30,000 bases of DNA from Cristatella mucedo (taxonomy: Eukaryota > Bryozoa > Phylactolaemata > Cristatellidae): contig WPIO01000127.1 of NCBI GenBank assembly GCA_009760855.2, forward strand, positions 867,501 through 897,500, written 5' to 3'. This document shows positions 1-9,060 of this stretch, in pieces. Numbering within the stretch: the first letter of the stretch is position 1; each line of letters opens with the position of its first letter. The notes under the pieces were generated by a model, which saw nothing but the letters and a program-made list of their open reading frames with translations, was not told the DNA's origin and searched no databases. Position numbers and translations under genes: made by a program.

Positions 1-535
1 GCGGCGGAGGGCATCTCGGCGGCAAAGGGTGTCCGAGAGAGCGACGTCTCGGCCGCGGAGCGCAGTGGCGAGAGCTTACCCGCACAAGCGTCTCGGAGCA
101 GAGTACGGAGGAGCGCAGACAGATAGCGATCGGCGGCAAGGCGACAGTGGCCCGGAGACCGGGCGCAGGCAGCTCACGAGAACGACGTCCTGGCTGGGAA
201 GCGAAGCGGCGTTAGCGTTGCGGCGTCAGCGAAATGCGTCCGCGAGAGCGACCTCTTGGCTGCCAAGCGCAGCAGCGCGAGCGCCGTAGCGCGGCGGAAA
301 GCATCTCGGCGGAGAGCAGCGCCGATAGCGGCGTCTCGATGGTGAAGAGCACCCGCGCGAGCGTCTCGGTACAGAGGGCAGACGAGCACCGGGAGATGGC
401 GGTCAGCGGCGAGGCGATAGCAGCCTTCGACGAGGCGCGAGCAGAGCCCGCGAGCAAAGAGCGCAGAGTGCAGAGCAGCACAGCCGCAAGATCGACTCGG
501 CAGAGTGAAACTCCGAGAGCAGCGAGGCCATAATG
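1..535. repeat. Degenerate GC-rich repeat zone, continuing off the left edge
   Basis: The stretch is CpG- and purine-rich. Short blocks such as GTCTCGG and GCATCTCGGCGG recur at about 14, 47, 91, 304, 333 and 364. The segment from about 11 to 150 resembles the segment from about 301 to 420: both start with GCATCTCGGCGG, continue through two more TCTCG blocks and end in a similar GGCGGCAAGGCGA / AGCGGCGAGGCGA block. This suggests two diverged copies of a unit of roughly 280 bp. Several frames stay open on both strands because of the GC content, and none gives a recognisable protein. It could also be part of a CpG island. Confidence 0.4.
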
Positions 536-2037
536 AGCCAGGGTGCTTTTCGCCGGGTTGGTTCGGCCGGCGACGAGCGAATGAGGCCGGCCATCGGGAC
601 TCGCTCGGAGGTGACCTATGGGAACCGCCTGACAGTGGGAGCGGTGCCCTACCTTTGCCTAAAGGTTGACAGCATCTACGACCGGCTGCTCGCGAGGGGC
701 AGACCTGATGTGCCATTCGAGAGGCTGTCACATAGCCTCACCCCATCCAAGCCTGGCGGAGCTCGTTAATGCTAAATTAATATCCTTACAGAGCCCGAAC
801 TACATGGCACTGGGCACCCCCTGAGCAGGCAGCAGAGGAGAGCGAGGGGAGCCAATTGCTACACGACTTTCCAGTCGTGAGGGCGGCCCTCTACCCAGCT
901 AGGCTGGTGGATTATGTGGGGTAAGGGATGTACGGCGGGCCTGCGGTTTCTACTGTAGTAATTAGCGAAACGTCTTGGGCAATAATGCACATTCCTTACC
1001 TGTGGCCAATAGTTAAGCCATTGACTCAAAGCAGCGCCAGGTCACAAATGCACATTATGCGAGCTCTCGCACAGGTGCCCGTTGAGAGTAATAGTGGATG
1101 TGGCCTCGTTTACCACGAATGTGCGCCCCCTGCGTCTCCATGAGACTCCCACTACAACAGCCGGTCATATGTGCTGCCCATCTTTAGGCAAAGGTGGGGC
1201 AGAGCTCCCATTGTCTCGTTTTTTCTAGCAGATGTGCACGCCGCCGCCATTTTAACCCCCCCCCCCCCGAAATACCGACCTCCGGCACCGGGTTATTGAA
1301 TACCCCCAACCTATTTCGATAACCGGCCCGAACGTCCGAGAAGAACTTAGCGGGTAGACCAAGGGCTCTTGTCTTCTTTGGTTTGCGGCTCACTATGTGA
1401 CGAACCTGCATTTGCCACAGCACTCTCGCCTTAAGTGTTATTGTTGAACGGTTACGGCAGCATTCTTCCATCGCAGTGAAGTGTACTGTCTTCAATCGTG
1501 CTTTGGCGCTGTTAAAGCTCGACTGCTGTTCAGTGCTCTAGCTGCACATACGTATTCCCTAAGACCAACATTGCGACTCAGCTCGGATCCCCTAAGAAAT
1601 CGCTGAATGACTGCGGTCACAGCTCAAAAGAGGGTGGGCGATAAATAAACTGGAGGAGCGTGTTAGTCGGAGCACTAGCCCTGAGAGTCCTAGAGCCTTG
1701 AGAGTCCTAGCCAGGGATGCACTAAAAAAGCCACCTTCCGGCGCCCGTTGCAAAGGATTCGGAAGGAATTCGGCGAATGGGCTGGGAAGCTGACGAGCCG
1801 CGGCGAACTAGATCTCCGATCCGGTCCGAGGGTGGGGCAGCGTCGTCACCGAGCGGCGGCGGCGGCGGCAGAGCGAGGTTCGTGGCAAGACAGCAGCAGC
1901 GTGTAGCAGCTCATCATTCGGGGTGCTCCGAAGGCCCCGGGGAAAGCCCTGGGACCTCGTCTTACCGTTTGGCCTTAGAATTACGTGGCCGTCAGCCGGG
2001 TATTTAGCCCTCGGAGGCTGACTCCAGGGCCCGCAGA
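536..2037. other. No gene recognised; mixed unique sequence with CpG-rich part
   Basis: No recognisable coding region was found on either strand. A poly-C run lies at about 1255-1268. A short direct repeat (TTGAGAGTCCTAG-like) occurs twice at about 1680-1712. A minus-strand open segment of 103 codons at 1184-1495 matches nothing I recognise. From about 1740 rightward the sequence becomes CpG-rich. If the TNFSF-like exon at 2338-2504 has a downstream exon in the window it should be here, but I saw no acceptor followed by a TNF-type C-terminus. Confidence 0.5.
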
Positions 2038-2309
2038 TCCTGAGGCGGCTTGCTTGGTCAGCCCCGCCCCTTCGGCAGCTCTATCGAGTTTCCCCGCAGG
2101 CAGGCACCATTCTCCGCGTACCAGCTCCACGCTCGGCTGCCTGCGTAAGCCGAACTGCAAGCGCCACAGCGGCTCCTGAGGCGGCTTGCTCGGTCAGCCC
2201 CGCCCCTTCGGCAGCTCTATCGAGTTTCCCCGCAGGCAGGCACCATTCTCCGCGTACCAGCTCCACGCTCGGCTGCCTGCGTAAGCCGAACTGCAAGCGC
2301 CGCAGCGTA
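2038..2309. repeat. Tandem duplication, two 136-bp units
   Basis: Unit one (2038-2173) and unit two (2174-2309) align without gaps at a period of 136 bp. I see only a few differences, for example T/C near 2055/2191 and A/G near 2166/2302, so the duplication is recent or homogenised. It begins about 30 bp downstream (minus-strand sense) of the splice donor of the TNFSF-like exon at 2338-2504 and would lie in the following intron. The unit contains CCCCGCCCC, a GC-box-like motif. Confidence 0.95.
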
Positions 2310-2337
2310 GCCGCTGCTGCTCGCGCGAACCACTCAC

Positions 2338-2504
2338 CTGGGCGCACACGTAGTAATGTCCCTGCTGCCACGCGCTGTCAAATTTCGACGGTGACGTCGG
2401 CGCTCCTAGGCGAGTCGTCCTTTGCGAGGCGTCCGCTTCTGTGGCTGGCAGCGGCGGATTCTTTAGCAGACGACAGTCAGCTCGACCGCCAGCCGATTTG
2501 CAAC
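2338..2504 (-). CDS. TNF-ligand-like (TNFSF) internal exon, gene A
   Basis: This is a 167-nt candidate exon on the minus strand: two bases plus 55 codons. It is preceded by a pyrimidine tract and CTTAG acceptor (AG at 2505-2506) and followed by a strong CAG|GTGAGT donor (GT at 2336-2337). The peptide opens C-K-S-A-G-G-R-A-D-C and ends A-W-Q-Q-G-H-Y-Y-V-C-A-Q. That end matches the core beta strand of TNF homology domains, usually G-x-Y-x-V-Y-x-Q. The exon has the same entry phase, exit phase and cysteine-spaced opening as the exon at 27475-27632, which supports paralogy. TNF ligands are trimeric, usually type II membrane cytokines. The last exon of this gene was not found, so it may lie left of the window or be lost, and the locus could be a relic. 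The middle of the peptide is not conserved with the paralogue. Confidence 0.55.
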
Positions 2505-3962
2505 CTAAGGACAAGGCGGCCATCTTAAAGCAAGAAGCGATGCTTTGCGAACCAGAGCGAGGCTTGTGACTCATCTTGGCCGGGCTACCCATGCCTCCCC
2601 CGTTTGGCGAGAACGAGCGAGTGGCGCAAACTGAGTGGCTGAGCGACGATTGACGGTGACACGGCACGACACGACGAGCGAACATGACTTGGTAGCTTTA
2701 GATGGCCTATTTCATTATTGCCACTTAATTTTGAAGACCGCCTCCACTGCTGTCATTTACGTTTGATCCTTTTTCTCACGCAAGGGACTGTCAACCACAG
2801 TGGCTTGCTAAAAATTGTACCTTTGTTCCTTGATTTTGTCTAATTTGGACTGAAGTAGTTTTTCTGGCTAGGCCTCCGGCTTGATTACCGGAGGATTTCA
2901 ATTCAATGCGAGAGACTGCTAAAAGATTACGCGCCGCTCAGGAGTGGGGCTCGCTGTGAGACCACGTGACTAGAGCATGCGACGAGCTGGTCGGATAGGT
3001 AGTCCGCTGCAAGCTGGTGAAGGGAGCTGCAGACCCGATTGGGGATCTTGAAATCGATTCGATGCCCGATAGTGAGTCACTAGGGCTCAGACGGAGGCGA
3101 TGCAATTTCCCTCGGCCGCGGATGACGACAGACCCAGGTGTGCTCTTTGGACAGACTAATAGGAGTCAGCCTTTGGCTGACGATTAAAATACAGGCCGCA
3201 AGTGCTCAGCTCAGCTCAGCGCCGGGCAACGCGCCGCCGCGCGACGATTAAGGTGCGACTTCTAACGTAGCTCCCATTGCTAGATTGAAATGAATTACGC
3301 GAGTCAACTCCACTGCAAGCCTTTGTAAAGCGGCTAGCCGTCTTTTGACTGAAATGACGACATGGCCTCGGACTTGGCGACTTTGTAAAAATTAACAAAA
3401 TTAAGCGCTCCCATCCTTCGTGCAGCGTAAGGTGCGAGCAGACGAGTTCGAACGGATCCCGCAGACTCAGTTCCGGTCAGCGAGCCAACTCAGCAGGGTC
3501 CGGTCGCTGGCATTGGCCCGTTGCGTCGAGCGGAGGCGGTCGTGTGTGCGGGGGGGGGGGGAAGACGAGCAGCAGCCTCGACGACGACTTCCGGGACGTC
3601 GCGTACACGACAGCACGCACAGATGCGCCGCCGGCATTTCGGGAGACGCTCGAACGCACGGACGAAACTCGCTCAATGGGTTCGCTGTGAAGGTGTCAAG
3701 AGCATTTCTGCGAGCGTTATTCAAAGGAGCTTCATTGGGATGCCGGAGGCATCAGTTTCGCCACCGTCGCCACCGCACCTGCTTTAAGTGAAGTGGTGAG
3801 AAAATGAAACCAAATGGGTCGACTGATGTCGAGAAGCGGCTACAAAGCCGCGCTCTGCTGTTGATTGACTACCACCAAAGCCGACCACCGACGGCTCCTT
3901 AAGGAATGTCAGGCGGACTACTTTCAGTAGCTACCACTTAAAGCAGCAGCAGCGCGCCTGAT

Positions 3963-3966
<4 letters not shown>
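2505..3966. other. Intron or flank of gene A; no further exon recognised
   Basis: The sequence is CpG-rich to about 2690, then mixed. It holds a CTCAGCTCAGCTCAGC micro-repeat at about 3204-3220 and a poly-G run at about 3549-3560. Open segments of 60-123 codons near 3420-3791 are compositional: overlapping frames on both strands are open and basic. I see no protein family signal. Confidence 0.4.

Positions 3967-4014
<48 letters not shown>
3967..4014. repeat. (CT)24 microsatellite
   Basis: The tract is an uninterrupted CT dinucleotide run. It produces Arg-Glu open frames on the minus strand that are not genes. Confidence 0.98.
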
Positions 4015-4018
<4 letters not shown>

Positions 4019-4540
4019 GGCAGTGATCTCTGATCCTGACGGAGCGGCGGCGCCAATCCTCCCTCTGCTGCTGCCCGAGTATTGCAGCGACCTTTTCGGG
4101 AGCGCGCGCGCGCCGCCGCCGACAGCAGCGGCGGCGACGGGAAATGCATGCTTCGTGAGCTGACTGCAGAAATTCATGGCTCATGAGCTGCACATAGGTC
4201 CGGCAGCAGCCCACGGCGACAGGTGGCACTGAACTTACCAAGATGGAAGAATTGCGGCGGATTTGTTCGAATGGCATTCGATGAAAACGCTGAAAAAATT
4301 AGCATTCACCATTGTAATACGCTGTCGCCATGCCAAACCGCGCGCTCCGCTGCGAAGGTCGGCGCCCGAAAAAAAATTGCCGAGTATCGGCGCACTGTGG
4401 CTTGGCAGGCGTACGCTGCTACGTAACAACTCGAGACGTGCTTAGCTTTCGCATACACACAGACACCCACGTGCACGCGCGCGCGCACGGACACCATGCA
4501 TTTTCCGCATCACAAGTGAACGGCAAGGAACGGTACAGAA

Positions 4541-4757
4541 TACAGCATTTAGCGGGTCCCCGCGATTCATCCTTTACGTGCTTATGCGTGCTGACCCTGT
4601 GCCTGTCACCCCTAACAATGTTATTCACGTTGCTTATTTAGCATGCTACCACTCACCATTCGATCGTGCTTCCTTTGCAGCAATTATAAAGCGCCTAGAA
4701 AGAGATTGAGTTCTCTGAGGGGCTTTATCAATTGTATTATCATTATTATCATTATTG
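4541..4757 (+). mobile_element. LINE family A, 3' UTR and tail only
   Basis: The segment begins at ACAGCATTTAG, which lies in the last codons of the LINE ORF at 9061-10026, and follows that copy through the 3' UTR to the terminal motif GAGATTGAGTTCTCTGAGG and an ATT/ATC-type simple tail. It is a severely 5'-truncated copy of the same LINE family. Its coding part is only a few codons. Confidence 0.85.
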
Positions 4758-5265
4758 TATTCCCTTAAGATACTGCCCATTGGAGCGGTCGTTATTATCC
4801 TGACGATTGACCATTAAAGCTCGTCAATTGGTTCGTTCGAGTAACAGCAGCTACTCAAGGGGTCTGCCTACGAGACGCCCGTACTTGAAAGGGGAAGGGC
4901 TCGAGGGGGAGCGGCTCGAGAGGTTCAGAGTTAATTGGAGCGGCTGTAAATTAGCAGCCGATGGCAGCAGCCGATCACTACCAAGAACACCATGAATTGA
5001 TATATTAACATTTCGTCATAGAAACAGCTACCAGCTAATGGATGCGGTTCACGGACTTGTTCGTAGCATTTGAGCAGCTATCTATTTTACGCTCGCCCAA
5101 GTTTGATTCAATTTGCGAAGCTCCGATGACTTCTGAATTTTTGCCAGCCAGTGATCGCTACGTTTGTGCACGTGTCACTGATTCCTGCATGATACAAAAA
5201 CGTGGCAGCAGTTTCCTTAAATTAAACCAGACTTTTAATCCACAAATCAGTGGTGAAAGCGTCTG

Positions 5266-5735
5266 CATCTCCGTCTGCAACTCGAAAAATCTACGGAAAC
5301 TAGGCTGGTTAAAGGTTAAATAGGCCTCTACAGGGAAATCCGGCGCGAATTTGGTTAGGCATGCGATAGCCAGCAGACTTCATCTCTAGCAGAGCACAGG
5401 ACAAGCGAGAATCGTGGTGAAGGTTGAGGAAGTGAGGAAATGAAGTAGAAATGAAATGGAGTGGCATGGAAATCTCGCTGGAGTGGAGCGTGCGCCAGAT
5501 TCGGCAGGTGGAGATAAACAGAAGACGCCGTCGTTGCACCAAAATGTGCACCGAGCTCCACTGTCTGGAAATCTGAATAGCAGACGCTGCAGGCACCCGG
5601 AGTGTTTTAGTGACGTGTTTAGGAACAGCTAAGGAATGAAGAGGCGCAGCCTCGGCGAGCGGTGAAAGTGAGAGTTTGCTAGAATCTGATAGAAAACCAG
5701 CCCCGCAACCAGCGGTGCAGTAGACGAGTCGCACC
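5266..5735 (-). mobile_element. LINE family B fragment, C-terminal coding region and 3' side, decayed
   Basis: On the minus strand this is a diverged copy of segments found at about 10618-10975 and 22856-23225. Shared landmarks are CTCCGTCTGYARCTC near the 3' side and a G-Y-R-M peptide block. The coding frame is broken and no RT catalytic block is present. It is the most diverged of the three copies, so its boundaries are approximate. Confidence 0.55.
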
Positions 5736-6392
5736 AACCAATTGACTAGTAACCTACGTCACGTCGAAACGCCGATACTGTCGATGCTTAAGTGGACAGC
5801 TTGTATGGCACTACGCTAAAATTGTGCCGCCGCTTTCCGAAAGCGATAACTTTTATGTCAGCGAATGACAGAAGGAAAGCTAGATGCATAGCTAAATCTG
5901 GAAGTCGCCTTCGACGCAGTGAATAGCAAACGAGAAGGATCGAATAACGGAAGCAGGAAAGGCTGAGGTCAAGGGACGAAGAAAGGTCAGCCAAAGGTCA
6001 AGGCTGAGAGTCGGAGGAGCGCGCTCTGCCGGCATGTACTGAGTTGGCTCTGGAGATCGAGAGCTGTCCTCTCTCATTTAATTGTATGCAGTGTCCAGTC
6101 ACGACTTTCCGCGCTCTGCACGCTTCATTCGCCATCGCCGTCGCTGAGCAGCACGCATGCCAACCGCTAAACGAACAGGGCGCCTCTTGCAAAACGCAAC
6201 GGGGATGACGTTTAAGTGATAGCTTGCGATTTCCCCCGGTGGCTGTGCTAACCGGAAAATCCCCGGCGAGACTTGCGCATCGCGCTCCACAGCGGACGCT
6301 AAGGAAGCAGCACCCGCAGCAGAACTCGACTAATCCGCGAGCTTTTCACGCGCTGACGCACGCGAGCGAGCGCTCGGGACGCTGAGCGGCAA
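5736..6392. other. No feature recognised
   Basis: This is mixed, moderately GC-rich sequence. Short minus-strand open segments (60-68 codons) show no family signal. CpG density rises after about 6090 toward the minisatellite. Confidence 0.4.
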
Positions 6393-6530
6393 GGCCGCCC
6401 GTCCCGTCAAGGCCGCCCGTCCCTTAAGGCCGCCCGTCCCACCAAGGCCGCTCGTCCCGTCAAGGCCGCCCGTCCCTCAAGGCCGCCCGTACCGCCAAGG
6501 CCGCTCGTCCCGTCAAGGCCGCCCGTCCCC
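6393..6530. repeat. GC-rich minisatellite, 17/18-bp units in a 53-bp higher-order repeat
   Basis: Eight units of the type GGCCGCCCGTCCCGTCAA start at 6393, 6411, 6428, 6446, 6464, 6481, 6499 and 6517. Their lengths run 18-17-18, 18-17-18, 18 and partial, and the third-position variants repeat in the same order, so the true period is 53 bp. Units 4 and 7 carry the same GCCGCTCG variant. Because 53 is not a multiple of three, a conserved coding role is unlikely, although one minus frame reads as a Gly-rich peptide. Confidence 0.95.
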
Positions 6531-6851
6531 TGGCTGTCGCCTTTCGGCTGGGCTCGATCGGCCCTAACGCCCCCACTGGCGGAGTGACGCCAGTCGGAGG
6601 AGCGCTGGTCGGAGCGGCTGGATCGGAGCGACGGAGGCTTCAGAGGGGGCGGGATAATCTGACTGAGCTGCTGCAGAGCTGTCGCCACGAGCTTTAGCAG
6701 TCGCCGCATCCAGACCGTTCGCTTCGTATTCGCTGGCGAGGCTAAATAATAGTGGTTAATGGATAGAAGTGGAAAAATTCAGCTGCGTTTTTGTTTAGCT
6801 TGCCTTTGAATGCACATAAAATGTGCTCGGAAAGCAGAGGTCCAAGGAGCA

Positions 6852-7012
6852 GATCCCTAGAACGTTCCTTTTAACGACCTCGTCGGTCCCGAGGTCGCGG
6901 GTTCGAATCCTGTGGCGGGTGACCCTTTATCACCGCTGCAAGCGGCGGTGATAGCCGTAGGGGCTCTTCTGTCGCTATGCAAAAGAGGCTGTTAAATCGG
7001 CTAGTTAGTAAT
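6852..7012 (+). mobile_element. tRNA-derived SINE, copy 1 (5' head damaged)
   Basis: The B box GGTTCGAATCC at 6900-6910 is canonical for RNA polymerase III. The head upstream is shortened compared with the copy at 28546-28720. The body carries a stem TATCACCGC / GCGGTGATA around loop TGCAAGCG, followed by GGCTCTTCTGTCGCTATGCAAA and an AGAGGCTGTTAAATCGGC block. The TTTA tail seen in other copies is lacking. Further copies lie at 13600-13800 (minus), 20904-21113 (minus) and 28546-28720 (plus). Confidence 0.85.
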
Positions 7013-7045
7013 CTACCGGGAAAAGCCGACGCTCTTGCGTTGGCG

Positions 7046-7103
7046 CGTCACGTTCCATCACGCGGTTCCGCCCGCCCAACGGGCGGGCACGCTCCGTGAC
7101 GGC
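7046..7103. repeat. GC-rich imperfect hairpin
   Basis: The inner perfect arms GCCCGCCC (7070-7077) and GGGCGGGC (7081-7088) are separated by AAC. Outer arms CGTCACG and CGTGACG flank them. The structure lies just downstream of SINE copy 1. No function can be assigned. Confidence 0.7.
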
Positions 7104-7643
7104 ACGTGCCCGAATCCTTGCCGGGCATTCCGCTTATTGCGTGTGCGTTGGCAGGTGACGTACGCACGCCATCCACTCTCTGTCTCTCCGTCTCTCTGTC
7201 TCTCTCTCCCTCTCTTCACGACACGTACTCCGTAGCAGCGAACTGCAGGCTTCGATCGCAAATCACCTGCGTCACCTGTGCATTAATACAGCCGTCGTCG
7301 CTAGCACCATCCGTTTGGGGGAAGTGGTGGGGGCGTGTCACTCATCTTTCTCTTCGTCATCGCGCCGCCGCGGCCTCCGCGCGCGCGCATAGCCCCCTCC
7401 TCCTCCCCCACCACCTGCAGCGCCACCTGGCGAGGCATGCCTCTGCCAGGTTCGCTACTGACCTGCTTTCAGAAATCTGTCGGCATGCTCCAATGCAGCC
7501 TAAAATAAAAGGTCAGCGGAGAAAAAAAACAACCGAAGCAGTCGAACTCGACCGTCAGCCAATCCACGGACGTGCTGGCCACAGCAGCTCAAGGCGAAGG
7601 CTGCACCGCTGAGGGCGACCGGGGAGTGCAGCTGCGAACTCAC

Positions 7644-8303
7644 GTCAAATCCGCCGTCCTCTGCGTCTAACCCGCCGTCCAACTGAGTCAAAATCGAGCA
7701 AGAGGTCAAGGCCGCAACGCAGCTAATGGTTAGCAGGAATGCGACGCCGCTGAACACGCCGCGCCGGGGTGTCGGAAGCTGCCCGCCGTGCGAAGCGACC
7801 GCGCGTGCGCGGTCGCCCGTCGGTCCGACTGCCGGGCGGAAGGCGACGGCCGAGAGGCCGTCGAAGCTCCGTCGTGGTGGCCGCCAGCGATCGCCCCATA
7901 TTTCCGCCCGGCTCTGAGAGCAATTCAGCGGTCGAGAGTTCGGCGAGAAGAAATCGCGAATTTCTGAAAATGTGGCCGACGGCGCGTAATCAAATCTTTC
8001 GGCGAATGCCACGGAGTTGTCGTCGGACGAGCGGTTGCTCTCGTCTTCGAGCAGTCCGCTCCCCGAGGAAATCTGCGAAAAAGCCTCGTCCGGTAAACTC
8101 CATTGCAGCCTCGCAGCGACGTTGCGCTCAGCTGTCTGCGCGCGCCAGCGCTCGGCCGAGCGCTGGCGCGCGCAGATCGGCGTCGCCGCCGCTGCAGTGG
8201 GAAAAATTCCAACTATCGCGCCGCGACGGTTTAGAAAGCAAGCGCTTCGTGCGGCGGGAGCTGAGACACGTGAACCGGAAGTCCCGACGACGGCACGGCA
8301 CAT
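7644..8303 (-). CDS. Possible exon with a type II membrane anchor, product unknown
   Basis: The longest non-LINE open frame of the region runs on the minus strand through a CpG-rich island. An Asp/Glu/Ser-rich part is followed by a basic stretch, then about 22 hydrophobic residues (G-V-F-S-G-V-A-F-L-L-T-I-S-C-V-A-A-L...), then an acidic stretch ending at a GAC|GTGAGT donor (GT at 7642-7643). A basic side followed by a single hydrophobic segment fits a type II anchor, the topology of TNF ligands, and the segment lies 5' of gene A on the same strand. Against this, its donor phase (0) does not match the gene A exon (phase 1), the ATG context at 8303 is poor, and overlapping plus-strand frames are also open because of GC content. 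An internal acceptor at 8192-8193 (TTTTTCCCACTGCAG) is an alternative start. Confidence 0.22.
8135..8176. repeat. 42-bp perfect palindrome, no spacer
   Basis: Both 21-base arms are exactly complementary, with the centre at 8155/8156 inside CTCGGCCGAG. The outermost bases are TCTGCGCGCG and CGCGCGCAGA. The next flanking pair (8134 G, 8177 T) does not pair, so the symmetry ends sharply. It gives near-identical peptides in opposite-strand frames. It lies inside the GC-rich segment that may be an exon. Confidence 0.98.
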
Positions 8304-8633
8304 TCGCTTAGTTCTTGCACGCGGCCTGCGCGAGGGCTATCGGAGGCTTCTTCCTTCGTCCTCCGAGGCCAGAGGCGAATCGGCTGCCACCGCCGCCGCC
8401 GCCGCCACGATTTTACGGCCGCGCCCGCAGCGCCGGACCGGCAGCTCGGTCGCTTCCGGTAAGGAGGCGCGTGCCCGTACACCGAATTGGGCAGCTTTGC
8501 AAAAGCCAGGACTCCGGCTCGCCATGTTTCCGCCTTTGCTATTCCCGTCGAACGTTCTCCCGTCCAGCCCGGTAAGCGGTGCACAGGCTCGTTTGCCCGG
8601 TCTCGCCGTTCTTTTAGGCTCTTCATTCCATTA

Positions 8634-8690
8634 AGTTTTTTTTAATTTTAATTTTAATTTTTGATTTTTATTTTAATTCTATTCATTTCA
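8634..8690. repeat. T-rich low-complexity tract (TTTTAAT-like)
   Basis: Imperfect repeats of TTTTAAT and TTTTTAT follow directly on the GC-rich island. It resembles a degenerate retroelement tail, but no adjacent element was recognised. Confidence 0.7.
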
Positions 8691-8880
8691 ACTAATGCGC
8701 TGACTTGGTTTAATCGCCATCGGCGAGTTGGGCGCACGATGCTCATGGCATTAGTAGTCATTCTACGGTTTCGGGGACGACGAGGGTGTTCAGAGGGCGT
8801 TCGATTGACCTCTAATCTGCCTGTGGATGGCCATCACGACGCGCCGCCTTCTAAACATTTAGCACCAGTGTAGCTGATAA

Positions 8881-8967
8881 CAATAATTATAAGAGTAATG
8901 CATGCAAATCTATCTGTATAGCGCCCTAATAGAACTGAATCTCTGTGTACTTTAAATGAACTGTGCA
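8881..8967 (-). mobile_element. LINE 3' tail only
   Basis: On the minus strand the motif reads AGAGATTCAGTTCTATTAGGGCGCTATACAG, the terminal motif of the GCTATACAAA-type LINE tails in this window. A 16-17-bp direct repeat (CTTTAAATGAAC twice) lies at its 5' side at about 8949-8980. Confidence 0.75.
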
Positions 8968-9060
8968 CTTTAAATGAACGGGGAGCGCGTCAATTTTTTT
9001 TCAGCGACAGAATGCAGTTTCAGCACGCAAACAATTACAAAGGGCAATAAAAGGTCAGCT

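Noticed and set aside
174-731. 185-codon minus-strand open frame
   Set aside because: Several frames on both strands are open here because of GC content, and the peptide is Arg/Ala/Ser-rich without any family signal.
1184-1495. Last exon of TNFSF-like gene A
   Set aside because: The minus-strand frame has no L-x-x-G-E/D strand, no F-G-L-type C-terminus and no good acceptor.
6407-6709. Gly-rich 100-codon minus-strand ORF, possibly a collagen-like stalk of a TNF ligand
   Set aside because: It is generated by the minisatellite, whose 53-bp period shifts the frame. The glycine spacing is not G-x-y.
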